Positions 63,978 to 64,000 of a DNA stretch of 64,000 nt are shown here, piece after piece; positions within the stretch are counted from its first letter, which is position 1, and each line of letters opens with the position of its first letter. Source of the DNA: Marisediminicola antarctica. GTDB taxonomy: Bacteria; Actinomycetota; Actinomycetes; Actinomycetales; Microbacteriaceae. The translations under genes were made by a program, and so were the position numbers. Location of the stretch: the NCBI RefSeq assembly GCF_009930795.1, contig NZ_CP017146.1, forward strand, positions 1,488,001 through 1,552,000, written 5' to 3'. Below the pieces are notes generated by a model. It was not told where the DNA came from, did no database searches, and saw nothing but the letters and a program-made list of their open reading frames with translations.

Positions 63978-64000
63978 GCCCCCGCCGCAGTGCGGCTTCG

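Overview
This window looks like a chromosomal segment of a high-GC actinobacterium, most likely of the family Microbacteriaceae. The basis is GC-biased codon use, many GTG and TTG starts, and a core block with an actinobacterial look: UvrD-type helicase, zincin-like DUF2342 protein, YlbL-type PDZ/Lon protease, UPF0182 membrane protein and initiator tRNA. The family assignment is an inference from gene content and order; no rRNA is present.

Layout. (1) 1-8165 is core: the helicase (cut by the window start), an antisense-overlapping ThiF/cyclodehydratase-like gene, the DUF2342 protein, the PDZ protease, UPF0182, then tRNA-fMet with a terminator. (2) 8166-16119 is mixed. It holds a decayed Xre/MbcA/ParS-type antitoxin gene, a hexanucleotide repeat, an aldo/keto reductase, a class F-like sortase with a CHRD-like surface protein, an Aquifex-type aconitase, a 7Fe ferredoxin, a cupin, an IS3-type transposase scrap and a DUF6998-like protein. 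(3) 16116-28750 is accessory. Two giant translationally coupled proteins (1230 and 2288 aa; OmpA-like, DUF6603-like and beta-sandwich regions) follow a small unknown ORF. Next come an SSB, the C-terminal scrap of a conjugation coupling protein and an Ltp-family membrane protein, which suggests a decayed integrative conjugative element. A terminator nearly identical to the one after tRNA-fMet closes this part.

(4) 28945-49236 is the most interesting region: an apparently complete amine-catabolism island. A P450/3Fe-4S ferredoxin/reductase trio runs without a break into a glutamine-synthetase-like ligase, a signal-less family 3 binding protein and a PuuD-like gamma-glutamyl hydrolase. A GntR regulator coupled to a soluble Cache protein, two GabD-like dehydrogenases, a second PuuD-like hydrolase and an APC permease accompany it. 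Downstream are a class III CoA-transferase, a PucR regulator, a GabT-type aminotransferase, a ketoglutarate-semialdehyde-type dehydrogenase and glutaryl-CoA dehydrogenase. The P450/ferredoxin/glutamine-synthetase-like arrangement resembles the mycobacterial pip/mor loci for piperidine, pyrrolidine and morpholine use. My reading is ring opening of a cyclic secondary amine, gamma-glutamylation, oxidation, release of 5-aminovalerate or GABA, then glutarate, glutaryl-CoA and central metabolism.

(5) 49300-53869 carries a DMGDH-like flavoprotein with GcvT domains overlapping a flavin monoamine oxidase, next to a divergent TetR regulator; this also suggests amine use. (6) 54028-61223 carries an SDR, then a coupled ALDH - acyl-CoA ligase - GMC oxidoreductase operon with a divergent PucR/CdaR-type regulator, consistent with alcohol to aldehyde to acid to acyl-CoA. 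(7) 61336-63977 holds a GYD-domain protein, a lipase-maturation-factor gene broken by a deletion between short direct repeats, and a LacI regulator with a likely autoregulatory operator. No CRISPR array, rRNA operon or intact insertion sequence was seen.
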